Shown in pieces: positions 6,287-12,809 of a stretch of DNA of 12,809 nt (within the stretch, counting starts at the first letter, position 1; every line of letters begins with the position of its first letter). The notes beneath the pieces were generated by a model. That model searched no databases. It was not told where the DNA came from and saw nothing but the letters and a program-made list of their open reading frames with translations. The stretch spans positions 1 through 12,809 of the forward strand of contig SFLN01000055.1 of NCBI GenBank assembly GCA_004554555.1. The letters run 5' to 3'. This DNA is from [Eubacterium] saphenum. Lineage in GTDB: Bacteria > Bacillota > Clostridia > Oscillospirales > Ruminococcaceae. The position numbers and the translations under genes are program-made.

Positions 6287-6856
6287 TTAAGCCCACGGGT
6301 CAGCCGATTTCGGCGTCTTTACACCTGTCAAAAGGTACTGCTCCCACAAAAACCACTTTCCGTCGCTGCCGCGCTGGCGGAGCTTGATAGGACGCGGCGA
6401 GTCCGCTCCTCCGCAGGGAATGAACAGCTTCATATATCCCGCCTCTTCTGCGGAAACGTGGCTGCTTTCAATTGTTATCGTATAAGGCTCGGTTGGAGTG
6501 TAGTTGTTTTCGGGCGTTGAACCCGCAAAATATGTAAACGGCAAATAGGTTTTTCCATCGCGGAAACGGTCGTTCAAGAACGAAATATCCTGCCCCGTGA
6601 GCGGACGAGGACCGCGCAGCCAGTTCAGCATTTCAGTTCCGATATCCTTGTCAGCCGCGTAAGCGCAAAGCGCCAGAACCGTGAGCGCCGCCGCTTTGAA
6701 CGGTGTGTCAAGGCTTGCCTCGGGGAGCGCCTGCAGCTCGGCAAGGCTCTCGGGCAATGCGGAAAATGTGAACGTCACGCGCTCGTTTCCTGCGGACTGA
6801 ACCGCAGCATTTACTGCATTTGTCGCAGTATTTTTCAGTTTGTCAAAAATGCCCAT
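6287..6856 (-). CDS. DUF6935 domain-containing protein
   Basis: A 189-residue protein that I recognise as the DUF6935 type seen in gut Firmicutes. Features: amphipathic N-terminal helix (MGIFDKLKNTATNAVNAAVQ); the block LPESLAELQALPEASLDTPF, where the family domain begins around residue 35; a conserved middle (LNWLRGPRPLTGQDISFLNDRF); and a conserved end (ADSPRPIKLRQRGSDGKWFL, closing in KSADPWA). No catalytic motif and no signal peptide. The family function is unknown; surface-lipid or envelope association of the N-terminal helix would be a guess. ATG 6856 has GGAGG upstream; a promoter lies at 6937-6965. It precedes the 134-residue gene by 14 bp. Confidence 0.88.
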   Translation of the reverse strand: MGIFDKLKNTATNAVNAAVQSAGNERVTFTFSALPESLAELQALPEASLDTPFKAAALTVLALCAYAADKDIGTEMLNWLRGPRPLTGQDISFLNDRFRDGKTYLPFTYFAGSTPENNYTPTEPYTITIESSHVSAEEAGYMKLFIPCGGADSPRPIKLRQRGSDGKWFLWEQYLLTGVKTPKSADPWA

Positions 6857-6936
6857 TTCATTACCTCCAATAAATAGTATTTTTCACCCGTCATAAATAT
6901 GCCCAAACCGCTCGTCTGAAACGGTTTTCCAAAATT

Positions 6937-6965
6937 ATTTTACCACATTTTTGGCAATTAGTCAA
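6937..6965 (-). promoter_or_regulatory. Promoter of the DUF6935 operon
   Basis: Minus strand TTGACT (6965-6960), 17-base spacer, TAAAAT (6942-6937), with TG one base upstream of the -10. Leader of about 75 bases to the ATG at 6856. Confidence 0.75.
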
Positions 6966-6981
6966 GATAAATTTGGAGATT

Positions 6982-7001
6982 TTCGATAATAATTTATCGA
7001 A
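6982..7001. repeat. AT-rich inverted repeat between the PEP-enzyme gene and the DUF6935 promoter
   Basis: TTCGATAA-TAAT-TTATCGAA, a perfect eight-base inverted repeat with a four-base centre. It lies 17 bases upstream of the DUF6935 -35 box and 40 bases after the stop of the PEP-utilising enzyme. Without a T-run it is a poor terminator; it could be a regulator site for the DUF6935 promoter. Confidence 0.45.
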
Positions 7002-7040
7002 TTAATACAATTTGGTCTTGAGCACAAAAACTGCGTTTAC

Positions 7041-8152
7041 TTACATTTCCAAATCCTGTTTTTCCGCTCGTTCAAGTATGAAAACCTTACCCAGCGTTCC
7101 GTCAACGGAAATTCTGTCGCCGTCGGAAATTCTGTCGAAAGCGCCGTGGCAGCTCACCGCGGCGGGTATTCCCAGCTCCCTTGCGATAATCACCGCGTGC
7201 GAGAGCGGCGCGCCGATTTCGGTGACAATCGCGGCGGCTTTCGGGAAAATTTTCACCCAGCCGATGTTCGCCGCCTGCACGACAAGAATTTCACCCTTTT
7301 GCAGACGGTCCGCCTCGGAAATGTCCGAAATCACCCGCGCAATTCCCTCGGCTTGTCCGCTTGAACCCGCAATTCCCTCGAGAACATCTCCCGCGTTCTC
7401 AGCACGGCTTTCGCCGTAACGATAATAGTCCATACTGCCGCCGCTTTTTCTCCATTCTTCCTCGGTAAATCTGCCGTAAATCAAGTTCGGGAAATGCGGC
7501 GCGGACAGCTGCCTGCGGTAGTTTTCGCGGCGCTCGTTCAGCTTATTCGTCGGCAAAACTCCCTCGCGCAGCAGGCTCTTTACCTCGTCGATATACAGCA
7601 GGAAAATGTCCTCGCCAAGTCCCGACAGTTCACCCGCCTTCAGCATAAGCTCCCGCACCAGGCAAAACACCCGCAGTGCCTCGCTTCTCACAAACTCGCG
7701 GTCATACACGCCTTTTTCGTATTTCGACAGAATTTTGTGCAGGTACTTTGATTTTGTCGGATTAAGTCGGATAAACTCGTCGATTGCTTCCTGATGACGT
7801 TTATCCTGCCGCGATTTCATTTCGGCAGCGCTGATTCCCGAAGCTTGATAATCGGCAATCACATTGTCCGGAAACTCGGGATTTTCATAAGGGTACGGCG
7901 CGGAAAGCTCCATTTCATCGGCGTGACGGTGACCGTATTTCGCGATGTACTCCTCCTTGGACAGCTTCCCGGAAATCACGTCCTCAACCGACAGCAAAAC
8001 GCCAAGACTTGCGGTTACACCGTGCTCCGAGCAGCCCGAAAGCAGCCTGTCCGCAAGCTCCGCGGGGCAGTGCTTTTCCAGCCTTCTGCGCGCGATAAAC
8101 AGGTGCATAACCGATGTTGTCATCAGAATTGACGTAATCGACTTTGTCACAA
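7041..8152 (-). CDS. C-terminal part of PEP-utilising enzyme (PEP synthase/rifampin phosphotransferase-like), frameshifted from its N-terminus
   Basis: This frame carries the second half of the enzyme encoded at 8147-9355. Recognisable coding begins about DFVTKSITSILMTTSVMHLF at the frame junction; the open frame extends further upstream to 8684, but that part is only antisense-like shadow of the N-terminal gene. A helical linker (LYIDEVKSLLREG, about 180-190 residues in) leads to the phosphohistidine domain: GEILVVQAANIGWVKIFPKA, then TEIGAPLSHAVIIARELGIP, whose His (codon 7197-7199) matches the phosphorylated His. The LSH form resembles the rifampin phosphotransferase group more than the TSH of true PEP synthases. 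An isolated product could start at ATG 8123 but would lack the ATP-binding half. Confidence 0.85.
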
Positions 8153-9355
8153 AATCTTCGCATTTTCCGTCCAGAGCCGATAAAGTTCCTCGGCGGTTTC
8201 GACTTTGTGAATTTCCTCCGTCAATTCGCGAACCGTTTCGGCTATTCCCGCAGCAAAATTCTTTTTCGGTCGATTCTTGAAAATCTTCTTCATTTTTTTG
8301 CGAAAGCTCTTCAAGCTGCACGGATAAACAGGCACGGATACTCCCTCGGGAATACCGCCCGCGATTGACGAAATAGCCGAAAACGCTTTCTCGCGCGGCA
8401 CTCCAAATGCCACAAGCAGCGAGCAAATCGCGCTCAGATTGCAGTAAAGCTGACCGCTCACGTTTGCAATCAGCGGTATGCCAATCATCTCGAAAATGCT
8501 CATTACAAAGCTGTATGTCGCGGGTGAAACGGGGTGCAGAAAAATCTCGCCGACGTTCGTTTTCGAGAACAAAAATTCGCCGCAAAGCGAGTCGTTTATA
8601 AGGAAACGATCGGTGTCGTTTTTGTGAAGATTGGTTATCGGGCGCGCCTGCAAAACGTAGATTTTCCCGTCTCGAACAGCCCACTCAATATCTTGCGGAC
8701 AGCCGAAAATATCTACAATTTTCTTCGCGAGTTTATAGAAACTTTTGCCGTATGAGCGCAGCTCCTCCGCGCCGTTATAGCTGAATTTTACTGCGTCAAT
8801 CGTGAAGCTGTCGCCGCTGTTTTCGCCCGAAACAAGCGCCTCTCCAACGCCTTTGACAAAGTTTCCGTTAATCACGGAGGTGCTGCCCGTGACAGCGTCC
8901 GCGGTGAACATAACGCCTGCAAATTCGGGTGAAACAAAGCGCTGGATAACCACGCCGAGCTTTCCCGAAGCAACGTTTTTCCGCTCGGAATACGCCTGAA
9001 CTCGCTCGCTGTTTCCCGACTCAGCAACCTTTTCCACCGCCTCGCGGATTTTTTCACGCGGCAGGTCAAGTATCGTTTCGTAAGCGCCCGCAAAGGAGTT
9101 TTCCGCGCCGTCTTCGCCGACTGCCGAGGAACGCACCGCATAGCGATATTTCGCCGGCAGCCTTTTCACCAGCAAGTCAAGCTCCTCCGAGGCTTTAGAG
9201 CCTAGTTTTCCGTTTACAAACGCGTTCGATGATATCGCAAAGCCGCTAGGAACAGGCAGATTTTCTCGGCTCATTTTCGCGAGAGAAACCGCTTTTCCGC
9301 TGAAATGCTCGTTGTCCTTTTCGGGTATTTCCGACAATTTAAATATGTATTCCAT
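8147..9355 (-). CDS. N-terminal ATP-binding part of the same PEP-utilising (PEP synthase/Rph-like) enzyme
   Basis: This 402-residue half carries the pyruvate-phosphate-dikinase N-terminal nucleotide-binding domain: a lysine near the start (SGKAVSLAKM, K21), PVPSGFAIS, the AVRSSAVGEDG loop (R75), SFAGAYETIL, and the closing DIEWAVRDGKIYVLQARPIT. It ends early at TGA 8147-8149. One added base in the A or T run at about 8148-8167 would join it to the C-terminal half, giving about 771 residues with the order ATP-grasp, linker, phosphohistidine domain. Family members transfer phosphate from ATP through that His to pyruvate, water or a drug. ATG 9355 shares its A with the TetR stop (TGATG), with GGGAGG upstream, so it is coupled to and probably controlled by TetR 2. 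Confidence 0.88.
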   Translation of the reverse strand: MEYIFKLSEIPEKDNEHFSGKAVSLAKMSRENLPVPSGFAISSNAFVNGKLGSKASEELDLLVKRLPAKYRYAVRSSAVGEDGAENSFAGAYETILDLPREKIREAVEKVAESGNSERVQAYSERKNVASGKLGVVIQRFVSPEFAGVMFTADAVTGSTSVINGNFVKGVGEALVSGENSGDSFTIDAVKFSYNGAEELRSYGKSFYKLAKKIVDIFGCPQDIEWAVRDGKIYVLQARPITNLHKNDTDRFLINDSLCGEFLFSKTNVGEIFLHPVSPATYSFVMSIFEMIGIPLIANVSGQLYCNLSAICSLLVAFGVPREKAFSAISSIAGGIPEGVSVPVYPCSLKSFRKKMKKIFKNRPKKNFAAGIAETVRELTEEIHKVETAEELYRLWTENAKIL

Positions 9356-9942
9356 CACTTTACCTCCCTCCCGTCAAGCAGCATATTTATGTGCGTTTCC
9401 ACAAATTTTCTCAGTTCAATTTCGTTCGTCAAATCAATTCCGCAGACCTCTTTCAGTTCCTCGTGCCGCAAAACCGCAAGCTCGTGCAGGCTTGAAATTT
9501 CGTATGCAATCAGCCTGCATTCACCGTCCGTTCGTTCACCCGCGTAATACTCCTTCACAAACAAAAAGGTTTTTCCCGCCGTGATACTTCGCGTCAGCAG
9601 CGCGTATTTCGTGACCGCCTTGATATACGGCAGGTGTTTTAAAATCATCTTGGCGGACGCGCAGTAAAGCTCAATCAGCTTCTGCTTTGGCGTGATGTTT
9701 TCGCCGAGAATTTGCTCAAACGCGGGGTTGCTTCGCTGCGCTTCTTTTTGCATTTGCTCAAACGCCGCGTACAAAAGCGCCTCCCTCGAACCAAAGCAAT
9801 AGTTTATCATCGCTTGGTTTACTCCCGCTTCACGGGCAATTGCGCGCGAAGTGACCTGCGATGGCTCCGCGCACTTTGTCATCAGCCGTTCCGTTGCTAT
9901 TAAAAGCGAGGATTTTGTGGCTTCAAGATTACGTTTGTTCAT
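9355..9942 (-). CDS. TetR/AcrR family transcriptional regulator (cassette 2)
   Basis: A 195-residue regulator. The N-terminal helix-turn-helix is clear (SLLIATERLMTKCAEPSQVT, then SRAIAREAGVNQAMINYCFG and SREALLYAAF), in the style where INYCFGSREALL replaces the commoner LYYHFKSKEEL. The rest is a helical ligand-binding domain. ATG 9942 has GAGG upstream. The gene is first in a two-gene operon with the PEP-utilising enzyme and overlaps its ATG by one base, so it is the likely controller of that enzyme. A 20-bp perfect palindrome at its promoter start is the probable autoregulatory site. Inducer unknown; an antibiotic ligand would fit an Rph-like partner but is not shown. Confidence 0.93.
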   Translation of the reverse strand: MNKRNLEATKSSLLIATERLMTKCAEPSQVTSRAIAREAGVNQAMINYCFGSREALLYAAFEQMQKEAQRSNPAFEQILGENITPKQKLIELYCASAKMILKHLPYIKAVTKYALLTRSITAGKTFLFVKEYYAGERTDGECRLIAYEISSLHELAVLRHEELKEVCGIDLTNEIELRKFVETHINMLLDGREVK

Positions 9943-9955
9943 AAATTTCTTCCTC

Positions 9956-9975
9956 TAATTAAACGCGTTTAATTA
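9956..9975. promoter_or_regulatory. Probable autoregulatory operator of TetR cassette 2
   Basis: TAATTAAACGCGTTTAATTA is a perfect 20-bp palindrome lying just after the -10 box (9981-9986) and over the predicted transcription start of the TetR 2 operon. Size and position fit a TetR-family operator; it differs from the other two palindromes in the window. Confidence 0.72.
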
Positions 9976-9980
9976 TTTAT

Positions 9981-10009
9981 ATTTTAGCACACAATCTCAA
10001 TCTTGTCAA
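9981..10009 (-). promoter_or_regulatory. Promoter of the TetR 2/PEP-enzyme operon
   Basis: Minus strand TTGACA (10009-10004), 17-base spacer, TAAAAT (9986-9981) with TG one base before the -10. It diverges from the GNAT promoter in the same intergenic region. Confidence 0.82.
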
Positions 10010-10062
10010 GAAAAATTTTGTTAAACGAGCGAAATTGTCCGATATGCTCACAAAATTTACTC

Positions 10063-10091
10063 TTGACAACAGCTTTAATTTGGATTATAAT
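10063..10091 (+). promoter_or_regulatory. Promoter of the GNAT acetyltransferase gene
   Basis: TTGACA (10063-10068), 17-base spacer, TATAAT (10086-10091): full consensus. The shared operator follows five bases after the -10. Confidence 0.87.
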
Positions 10092-10096
10092 ATAGT

Positions 10097-10110
10097 TAAC
10101 GAACGTTAGC
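10097..10110. promoter_or_regulatory. TetR-type operator, copy 2 of the shared TAACGAACGTTA site
   Basis: TAACGAACGTTAGC; the core 10097-10108 is a perfect inverted repeat covering the expected transcription start of the GNAT gene. It is identical over 14 bases, in the same orientation relative to transcription, to the site at 4154-4167. Confidence 0.7.
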
Positions 10111-10158
10111 CTGCAATCAAGATAACGTCAAAATTTCAACTCAAACGAGGTGAAAAAT

Positions 10159-10680
10159 ATGAATCTGATAAAAGCCACGGTCAACGATTTTGACAGGCTC
10201 ACGCAGTTTTACCGCGACGCAATTCTGAATACGGAAAAAATGAATATCTACGCAAAGTGGATTTACGGCAAGCACCCGACCGATGAGATGATACTGCGGT
10301 ACATTGAAGAGGGCGCGATGTATTTTTGCGAGAAGGACGGTTTTATTGTATCTGCGGTTGCCGTCACGCCTTGCCAAAGCGATGATTACCACAATATCGA
10401 CTGGAAAATTCACCTTTCCGATGACGAGGCGGCGGTTGTACATATTCTTTGCGTTAACCCGAAGCTGCAAAAGCAAGGCGTTGCAAAAAAGACTATGCAG
10501 CTTGTCATTGAACTTAGCCGAAACGCAAACAAAAAAGCGGTGCGGCTGGACGCGCTTTCCTGCAACTCCCCCGCTCACCGTCTTTACGAAGGTCTGGGTT
10601 TTGAGAAAAGAGGTCAGCAGCGTTGGTTTACCGAAAATGCCGGCCGGACGGATTTTTTCCTGTATGAATTTATTCTGTAA
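10159..10680 (+). CDS. GNAT family N-acetyltransferase
   Basis: A 173-residue acetyltransferase that should move an acetyl group from acetyl-CoA to an unidentified small molecule or protein amine. Visible: an N-terminal region typical of the fold, then motif A with the pyrophosphate loop (ILCVNPKLQKQGVAKKTMQL; Q-x-x-G-x-A), and motif B (SPAHRLYEGLGFEKRGQQRW). ATG 10159 is preferred because GAGGTG sits six bases upstream; the GTG at 10150 is part of that Shine-Dalgarno. It is monocistronic under a strong promoter with a TetR-type operator, so expression is probably inducible. It converges with sbcC. The substrate cannot be predicted. Confidence 0.92.
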   Translation: MNLIKATVNDFDRLTQFYRDAILNTEKMNIYAKWIYGKHPTDEMILRYIEEGAMYFCEKDGFIVSAVAVTPCQSDDYHNIDWKIHLSDDEAAVVHILCVNPKLQKQGVAKKTMQLVIELSRNANKKAVRLDALSCNSPAHRLYEGLGFEKRGQQRWFTENAGRTDFFLYEFIL

Positions 10681-10687
10681 AACTGCA

Positions 10688-10736
10688 ATCGGGAGCGAAA
10701 TTTTCCGCAAAATCCTGCGAAAACTCCGCTCCCGAT
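10688..10736. terminator. Composite hairpin between converging GNAT and sbcC genes
   Basis: ATCGGGAGCG pairs perfectly with CGCTCCCGAT; the enclosed sequence forms a second stem (TTTTCCGCA with TGCGAAAA, one bulged C). Only weak T content follows on either side, but its position between two stop codons supports a shared terminator. Confidence 0.55.
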
Positions 10737-10749
10737 GATATACAAAAAT

Positions 10750-12519
10750 TCACACCACAATTTCAGCCTTGCTTCCGCCGCTTTTTGCTTTTGTGATGAC
10801 GATTTGCTTGTCAATACGCTGCTTCAGATAATCAACGTGAGAGATAATTCCCACAAGCCTGTTCCCGTCAACCAGCCCCGAGAGCGCCTCCATCACTTGG
10901 TCGAGCGATATGTCGCTCAGCGTGCCGAAGCCCTCGTCAACAAACATTGTATCAAGCCTTACGCCGCCCGCCGATGACTGAATTTCATCGGAAAGCCCCA
11001 GCGCAAGCGCAAGCGAAGCCTTGAACGACTCGCCGCCCGAAAGCGATTTTACGCTGCGCTCGCTGCCGTTGTAGTGGTCGATAACCCCAAGCTCCAAGCC
11101 GCTTTGGCTCCTCTTGTTTTCAACCTCAACGCACCGTTTCAGCTCGTACTGACCGCCTGTCATTACCATCAGCCGAGTATTTGCCCGCGCGATTATCCTT
11201 TCAAAATACGTCATCTGAATATACGTTTCAAGCTTGATTTTTTCTTTGCCCTTGACGGTGCCGTTTGCGGTATCGGAAAGCGCTTCAACCCACGAGCAAC
11301 GCTTTTCAAGCGCGTCGAGATTACCCGATTTTGAGAGTATTCCGTGCAAAGCGTTTTCATTTACGGAAAGCCTTGCGTTGATTTTATTCAGCCGATTTTC
11401 GGCAATCTTTTTTTCCTCGGAAATTCGCTCTCTTTTCTCGGTTTCCGCGGTCTTATCAAGCTCGTTCACCTCGGAAATCTGCGGCTCGAGTCCTTTGATT
11501 TTGGCTTTATATTCGGCAATTTTTCTATCGGAAGCATTAAAATCCGCTTGGGCTTTTTCAAGCTCATTTTTCATTCTAGCAATGCTTTTTCCAAGCTCCG
11601 CGACGTGTTCCTCGGCTGATTTCCTGCTGTCAAAGCTAAGCGTTTTCCGGTCGTTTTCAAGCTGCGCGGTTTTGGTTTCAATCGCCGAACGCAGCCCCGA
11701 AATGTCGATATTAACCGCTTCAATGCTGCTTTTCAGCTCGGACTGCGTGCGCTCCTTTTCGGGCAGCTCTTTTTCCAAGCTTGTTTTACGGGCAATGCGC
11801 TCGTTCTCTTTCGCAATTGCCGAATTTAAGCGAAAAAGCTCGTCTTTGAGCCGCTCGGTTTCGCTGTCAATCGCGCTTTGCGCGTTCTCCAAAGAAACGT
11901 TTTCCCAAAGCGATTTAATCTGCTTTTCAAGATTTTGGTGCAGCGCGTCAATCGCGGATTTTTCCGACGCACACGCTTCACTCTTGCTTTGAGCGTCTTT
12001 TTGAGCGCTCTCCGCGTCAAGCTTCGCTCTCTTCAGCTGCGCTTCCGTCGGCGCGTTTTCAGACTTTTTCGCAGGACAAGGGTGTTCAAGCGAACCGCAC
12101 ACCGGACAAGCCTTTCCCGCTTCCAAATTCTCGGCAATTATTCCCGCCTGTTCGTCCAGAAAAGCCTTGTTCTGCGCTTCATAAATCTCGGTTAAACTGC
12201 GGCTTCTCGCCGATGATTTCAAGTATTCTTCCCGCATTTTCTCAAGACGATTTTGCCTGCGGGAGCGCTCCTCAAGCAGGTTTACAAGCTCTTTCAGCTT
12301 TACGCTTCTGTCCTCGGCTTTGTCCTTTTCACCGATTAGCCTTTGCTTTTGTTCACCCGCGTCGGAAAGCGTTTTCAGCTCATCTTTGATTTTAGCCAGA
12401 CTTTCCTCGTTATTTTTATGCAGCCTCTCATTTTCGCAAAGCCGGTTTTGCTTTTCGCAGAGCGTTTTCTTTGAACGCTCGATTTCAGTTGCAAGACGCT
12501 CGACCGCGTCAGTTTCTCT
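10750..12519 (-). CDS. sbcC: SbcC exonuclease subunit, C-terminal portion (zinc hook to ATPase lobe)
   Basis: SbcC is the Rad50-like ATPase of the SbcCD nuclease, which cleaves hairpins and DNA ends. This frame has a long charged coiled coil, the zinc hook CPVCGSLEHPCP at about 12076-12108, the returning coiled coil, the ABC signature KSLSGGESFKASLALALGLS (about 11000-11055), and Walker B MFVDEGFGT with the D-loop region (about 10930-10950), ending in SHVDYLKQRIDKQIVITKA. An internal ATG at 12237 is not the gene start: the coiled coil runs unbroken upstream to a TGA at 12520-12522, where the reading frame shifts. The N-terminal Walker A lobe is absent from the window. The partner sbcD would normally lie upstream. 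Confidence 0.92.
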   Translation of the reverse strand, partial: RETDAVERLATEIERSKKTLCEKQNRLCENERLHKNNEESLAKIKDELKTLSDAGEQKQRLIGEKDKAEDRSVKLKELVNLLEERSRRQNRLEKMREEYLKSSARSRSLTEIYEAQNKAFLDEQAGIIAENLEAGKACPVCGSLEHPCPAKKSENAPTEAQLKRAKLDAESAQKDAQSKSEACASEKSAIDALHQNLEKQIKSLWENVSLENAQSAIDSETERLKDELFRLNSAIAKENERIARKTSLEKELPEKERTQSELKSSIEAVNIDISGLRSAIETKTAQLENDRKTLSFDSRKSAEEHVAELGKSIARMKNELEKAQADFNASDRKIAEYKAKIKGLEPQISEVNELDKTAETEKRERISEEKKIAENRLNKINARLSVNENALHGILSKSGNLDALEKRCSWVEALSDTANGTVKGKEKIKLETYIQMTYFERIIARANTRLMVMTGGQYELKRCVEVENKRSQSGLELGVIDHYNGSERSVKSLSGGESFKASLALALGLSDEIQSSAGGVRLDTMFVDEGFGTLSDISLDQVMEALSGLVDGNRLVGIISHVDYLKQRIDKQIVITKAKSGGSKAEIVV

Positions 12520-12707
12520 TCATCGGAAAGCTCGCGCTTTGTGATTTCAAGCAGCTCCTTTGCCTTTTCCAAATGCTCGATTTTTCCGATGTTTTCGTTT
12601 ACGGCTTCAAGCTGGTTTTCAAACTCGCAAATGCGCCCGTTCAGCTCTTCCCTGCAAGAATTATCGCTTGCGTTCAGCTTTTCAAGCAGGCCTATATCGT
12701 CGTATTT
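12511..12707 (-). CDS. sbcC: SbcC coiled-coil segment in a second frame, upstream of a one-base frameshift
   Basis: This frame reads LLEKLNASDNSCREELNGRI and on through EHLEKAKELLEITKRELSDE, a heptad-rich coiled coil that continues the SbcC arm. After EEKL the product is meaningless in this frame (stop at 12375), while the other frame resumes as TDAVERLATEIERSKKTLCE. One missing base near 12508-12516 explains the break. The upstream end joins PurF-like sequence in the same frame. The boundary at 12707 is approximate. Confidence 0.72.
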
Positions 12708-12809
12708 ATTGGCGAGCAGTTCTTCACTCGAGGGTACGTCCGTACCGAAATAGCAGGGCCACAAAAAGGGCGGGGAGCTGACACGCATATGTACTTCCTT
12801 CGCCCCGGC
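12708..12809 (-). CDS. purF: Fragment of amidophosphoribosyltransferase PurF, open at the window edge
   Basis: The last 34 codons on the minus strand read GAKEVHMRVSSPPFLWPCYF followed by GTDVPSSEELLAN. This is the signature of PurF near the start of its phosphoribosyl-transfer C-terminal region (compare the SSPP...PCFYGID motif of Bacillus PurF and the CYFGTD form in Clostridia). PurF makes phosphoribosylamine from PRPP and glutamine in the first step of purine synthesis. About 330 upstream residues would lie beyond the edge, and the roughly 100 downstream residues are missing because the frame runs into the SbcC coiled coil. The ATG at 12788 is internal, not a start. I read it as a broken or misjoined purF. 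Confidence 0.75.

Noticed and set aside
8147..8167. Programmed -1 ribosomal frameshifting in the PEP-enzyme gene
   Set aside because: No X-XXY-YYZ slippery heptamer in the right phase (AAT GCG AAG ATT TTG TGA), and I saw no reason for a programmed event in this family.
8153..8684. Upstream extension of the C-terminal PEP-enzyme frame
   Set aside because: This part overlaps the motif-bearing N-terminal frame and reads as unrelated Arg/Ser-rich sequence, so it is not real coding.
11234..11992. A 252-codon plus-strand frame very rich in Ser and Phe
   Set aside because: Antisense to the Glu/Lys/Leu-rich SbcC coiled coil; Ser/Phe/Leu richness is what the complement of such codons gives. No ribosome binding site was seen.
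12717..12745. GGTACG-TC-CGTACC inverted repeat as an operator
   Set aside because: It lies inside the conserved PurF codons for FGTDVP and is explained by coding.
12660..12809. A genuine PurF-SbcC fusion protein
   Set aside because: It would lose the SbcC Walker A lobe and the end of PurF, and the next 200 bp also contain a frameshift; an assembly chimera or rearrangement is simpler.
1..12809. CRISPR array, tRNA/rRNA genes, insertion sequences, prophage or defence island
   Set aside because: I saw no regularly spaced repeats, tRNA-like cloverleaf, transposase motif, terminal repeats or phage/defence genes on either strand.

Overview
The window looks like chromosomal DNA of a Gram-positive Clostridia-type bacterium (gut Firmicutes, probably Oscillospirales/Ruminococcaceae or close). 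The basis is strong GGAGG-type ribosome binding sites, consensus sigma-A promoters with exact 17-bp spacers, roughly 50% GC, and families typical of that group (EFR1-type flavodoxin/ferredoxin, DUF2871, DUF6935). This placement is inferred from family content, not from a marker gene. No rRNA, tRNA, CRISPR array or intact mobile element is visible.

Layout. Left edge (1-788, +): possible tail of an upstream gene, then a PP2A-like metallophosphatase and a shared bidirectional terminator. 819-3824 (-): a tex promoter, the RNA-binding factor Tex, then an EFR1-family flavodoxin/2[4Fe-4S] protein. 3825-4260: a non-coding stretch with a strong minus-strand promoter, a TetR-type operator, two hairpins and a decayed-looking coding scrap. 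4273-5809 (-): a self-contained TetR cassette (TetR regulator, DUF2871 membrane protein, second four-helix membrane protein) with its own promoter, operator and terminator. 5822-6965 (-): DUF6935 gene plus a small lipocalin-like gene, with promoter and terminator. 7041-10009 (-): a second TetR gene translationally coupled to a PEP-synthase/rifampin-phosphotransferase-like enzyme that is split by a one-base frameshift; a 20-bp perfect palindrome sits at its promoter. 10063-10736 (+): a GNAT acetyltransferase under its own operator. 10750-12809 (-): the C-terminal part of SbcC, frameshifted once, whose upstream end runs in frame into a piece of PurF.

How it works together. Most of the window is small, separately promoted accessory cassettes of the sense-and-respond kind: two TetR regulators each autoregulating a downstream effector, plus a third regulon seen only through its operator. 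The 14-bp site TAACGAACGTTAGC lies just downstream of the -10 box of two unrelated promoters about 6 kb apart (the GNAT promoter and an orphan promoter 0.4 kb upstream of tex). It differs from the apparent sites of both local TetR proteins, which points to a regulator outside the window.

Data quality. Two long genes (PEP-utilising enzyme, sbcC) each need a single restored base, and the right end joins PurF to SbcC. I read these mainly as signs of a draft assembly with an edge chimera; real gene decay remains possible.
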